Source of the DNA: Anaerolineaceae bacterium
GTDB lineage: Bacteria > Chloroflexota > Anaerolineae > Anaerolineales > Anaerolineaceae
Direction of reading: 5' to 3'
Assembly (NCBI GenBank): GCA_003563055.1
Contig: PWSY01000042.1
Location: 1 to 32,527 of the forward strand
DNA: 32,527 bases
Made by a program: the position numbers and the translations under genes
The notes under the pieces: model-generated
Databases searched by the model: none
Told to the model about the DNA's origin: nothing
The model's input: only the letters and a program-made list of their open reading frames with translations
In this document: positions 32,107 through 32,527 of the stretch, piece after piece
How positions within the stretch are numbered: the first letter of the stretch is position 1
How the letters are laid out: each line of letters begins with the position of its first letter

Positions 32107-32370
32107 TTGGCAAATATTAAATCACAAATAAAACGTAATCGCCAAAACCTTAAACGGCGAGAGTTAAACCGCATATTCCGAGGGAGTGCCCGTACTGCTC
32201 TTCGTAATGCCAGGAAAGCGATTGATAGCGGTGATATTAAAGAAGCGCGTGCAGCAACCCAGATCGCAACGAAAGCATTAGACAAAGCGGCTTCTAAGGG
32301 TGTCATTCACAAGAATAAAGCAGCTCGACAAAAAAGCCGGTTAATGCAGCGTCTTAATAATATAGGCTGA
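32107..32370 (+). CDS. rpsT: 30S ribosomal protein S20
   Basis: An 87-residue, lysine/arginine-rich, all-helical protein that binds 16S rRNA early in 30S assembly. It starts ANIKSQIKRNRQNLKRRELN after the initiator and contains the conserved KAIDSGDIKEA and DKAASKGVIHKNKAARQKSRL blocks (each cited in part). The TTG at 32107 is the start: GGAGGAAAG lies 5-6 bases upstream and no ATG fits. A TTG start is common for S20 and can take part in its translational control in other bacteria. It is transcribed alone between its own promoter and a strong terminator. Confidence 0.95.
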   Translation: MANIKSQIKRNRQNLKRRELNRIFRGSARTALRNARKAIDSGDIKEARAATQIATKALDKAASKGVIHKNKAARQKSRLMQRLNNIG

Positions 32371-32409
32371 TTGTTTTCTAAAACCTCGTGATCGATAGGT
32401 TGACTTTAT

Positions 32410-32441
32410 AGCGGGAGCAGCATAGGCAGCTCCCGCTTTTT
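32410..32441 (+). terminator. Intrinsic terminator of rpsT
   Basis: AGCGGGAGC (32410-32418) and GCTCCCGCT (32429-32437) form a perfect 9-base-pair stem around a 10-base loop, followed by a TTTT run. Confidence 0.85.
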
Positions 32442-32464
32442 ACGTATCAATGACAAGGGTGAGA

Positions 32465-32473
32465 TGTTATAAT
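32465..32473 (+). promoter_or_regulatory. Possible extended -10 promoter for a gene beyond the window
   Basis: TGTTATAAT is a perfect extended -10 (TG-n-TATAAT). Overlapping it is an inverted repeat, AATTAC and GTAATT at 32471-32489 with a 7-base spacer. The regulated gene would lie outside the window. Confidence 0.35.
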
Positions 32474-32484
32474 TACCTCAAATG

Positions 32485-32527
32485 TAATTACTCAGCATGC
32501 GAGGGAATAGGGGGTGTGGTGTGGCGG
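32485..32527 (-). repeat. Possible third copy of the dispersed repeat, cut by the window edge
   Basis: TAATTACTCAG at 32485-32495 is identical to the end of copy A (read on the opposite strand), and AGGGAAT plus a G-rich run follow at the expected distance. Six bases between them differ. The copy would continue past the window. Confidence 0.4.

Noticed and set aside
1-32527. CRISPR arrays, tRNA genes, intact IS elements, prophage or toxin-antitoxin genes
   Set aside because: Looked for regularly spaced repeats, T-loop consensus and transposase or toxin motifs; none was found. The only repeats are the intergenic family described and isolated hairpins.

Overview
The window reads as an ordinary chromosomal segment of an anaerobic or facultative member of the Chloroflexota, probably class Anaerolineae. 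Supporting this are an archaeal-type aspartyl-tRNA synthetase, a small B12-binding mutase subunit paired with MeaB, a lipoprotein carrying an NBR1-like Ig domain with Pro/Thr linkers (a common architecture in Anaerolineae), and mid-range GC with clear Shine-Dalgarno (SD) sites. The lineage is inferred from gene content, because no 16S rRNA gene is present. I found no tRNA, CRISPR array, prophage or intact IS element.

Left part (1-4140): the tail of an unknown gene; a sulfane-sulfur operon made of a persulfide dioxygenase fused to two rhodanese domains (CstB-like) and two YeeE/YedE half-size sulfur transporters; a divergent member of the cyclic-di-AMP receptor-like (DarA) family; and two tiny overlapping membrane-protein genes.

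4140-10050, all minus strand and probably one transcript: B12-binding mutase subunit, meaB, archaeal-type aspS, a GNAT acetyltransferase, ribose-phosphate pyrophosphokinase and lysine 2,3-aminomutase, ending in a clear intrinsic terminator at 4165-4201.

10170-13080: a small membrane protein overlapping a Vps62-like membrane-anchored protein, then a convergent flavin reductase-like protein, separated by a perfect 13-bp-stem bidirectional terminator.

13380-19860, plus strand housekeeping: ruvB-queA, clpC, def-recF.

19905-23925, minus strand: a Zn/Mn ABC importer (binding lipoprotein, ATPase, two permeases). Both permeases carry C-terminal winged-helix-like extensions, recalling the chlamydial YtgCR permease-repressor fusion. 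A perfect 6-6-6 inverted repeat lies just upstream of the operon.

24315-31412: a coiled-coil/LysM protein with an unknown partner, a helix-hairpin-helix DUF4332 protein, a nitroreductase, a double-SIS sugar-phosphate protein, a divergent nucleoside-diphosphate-kinase-like protein with a large insertion, a repeat-containing lipoprotein and a DUF488 protein.

31562-32370: the RNase P RNA gene (minus) and rpsT (plus, TTG start), followed by a strong terminator. The most notable points are the sulfur operon, the permease/winged-helix fusions, the NDPK-like protein, a dispersed intergenic repeat with two copies and a possible third cut by the window edge, and several TATAAT boxes 5-7 nt before an ATG that suggest leaderless transcripts.
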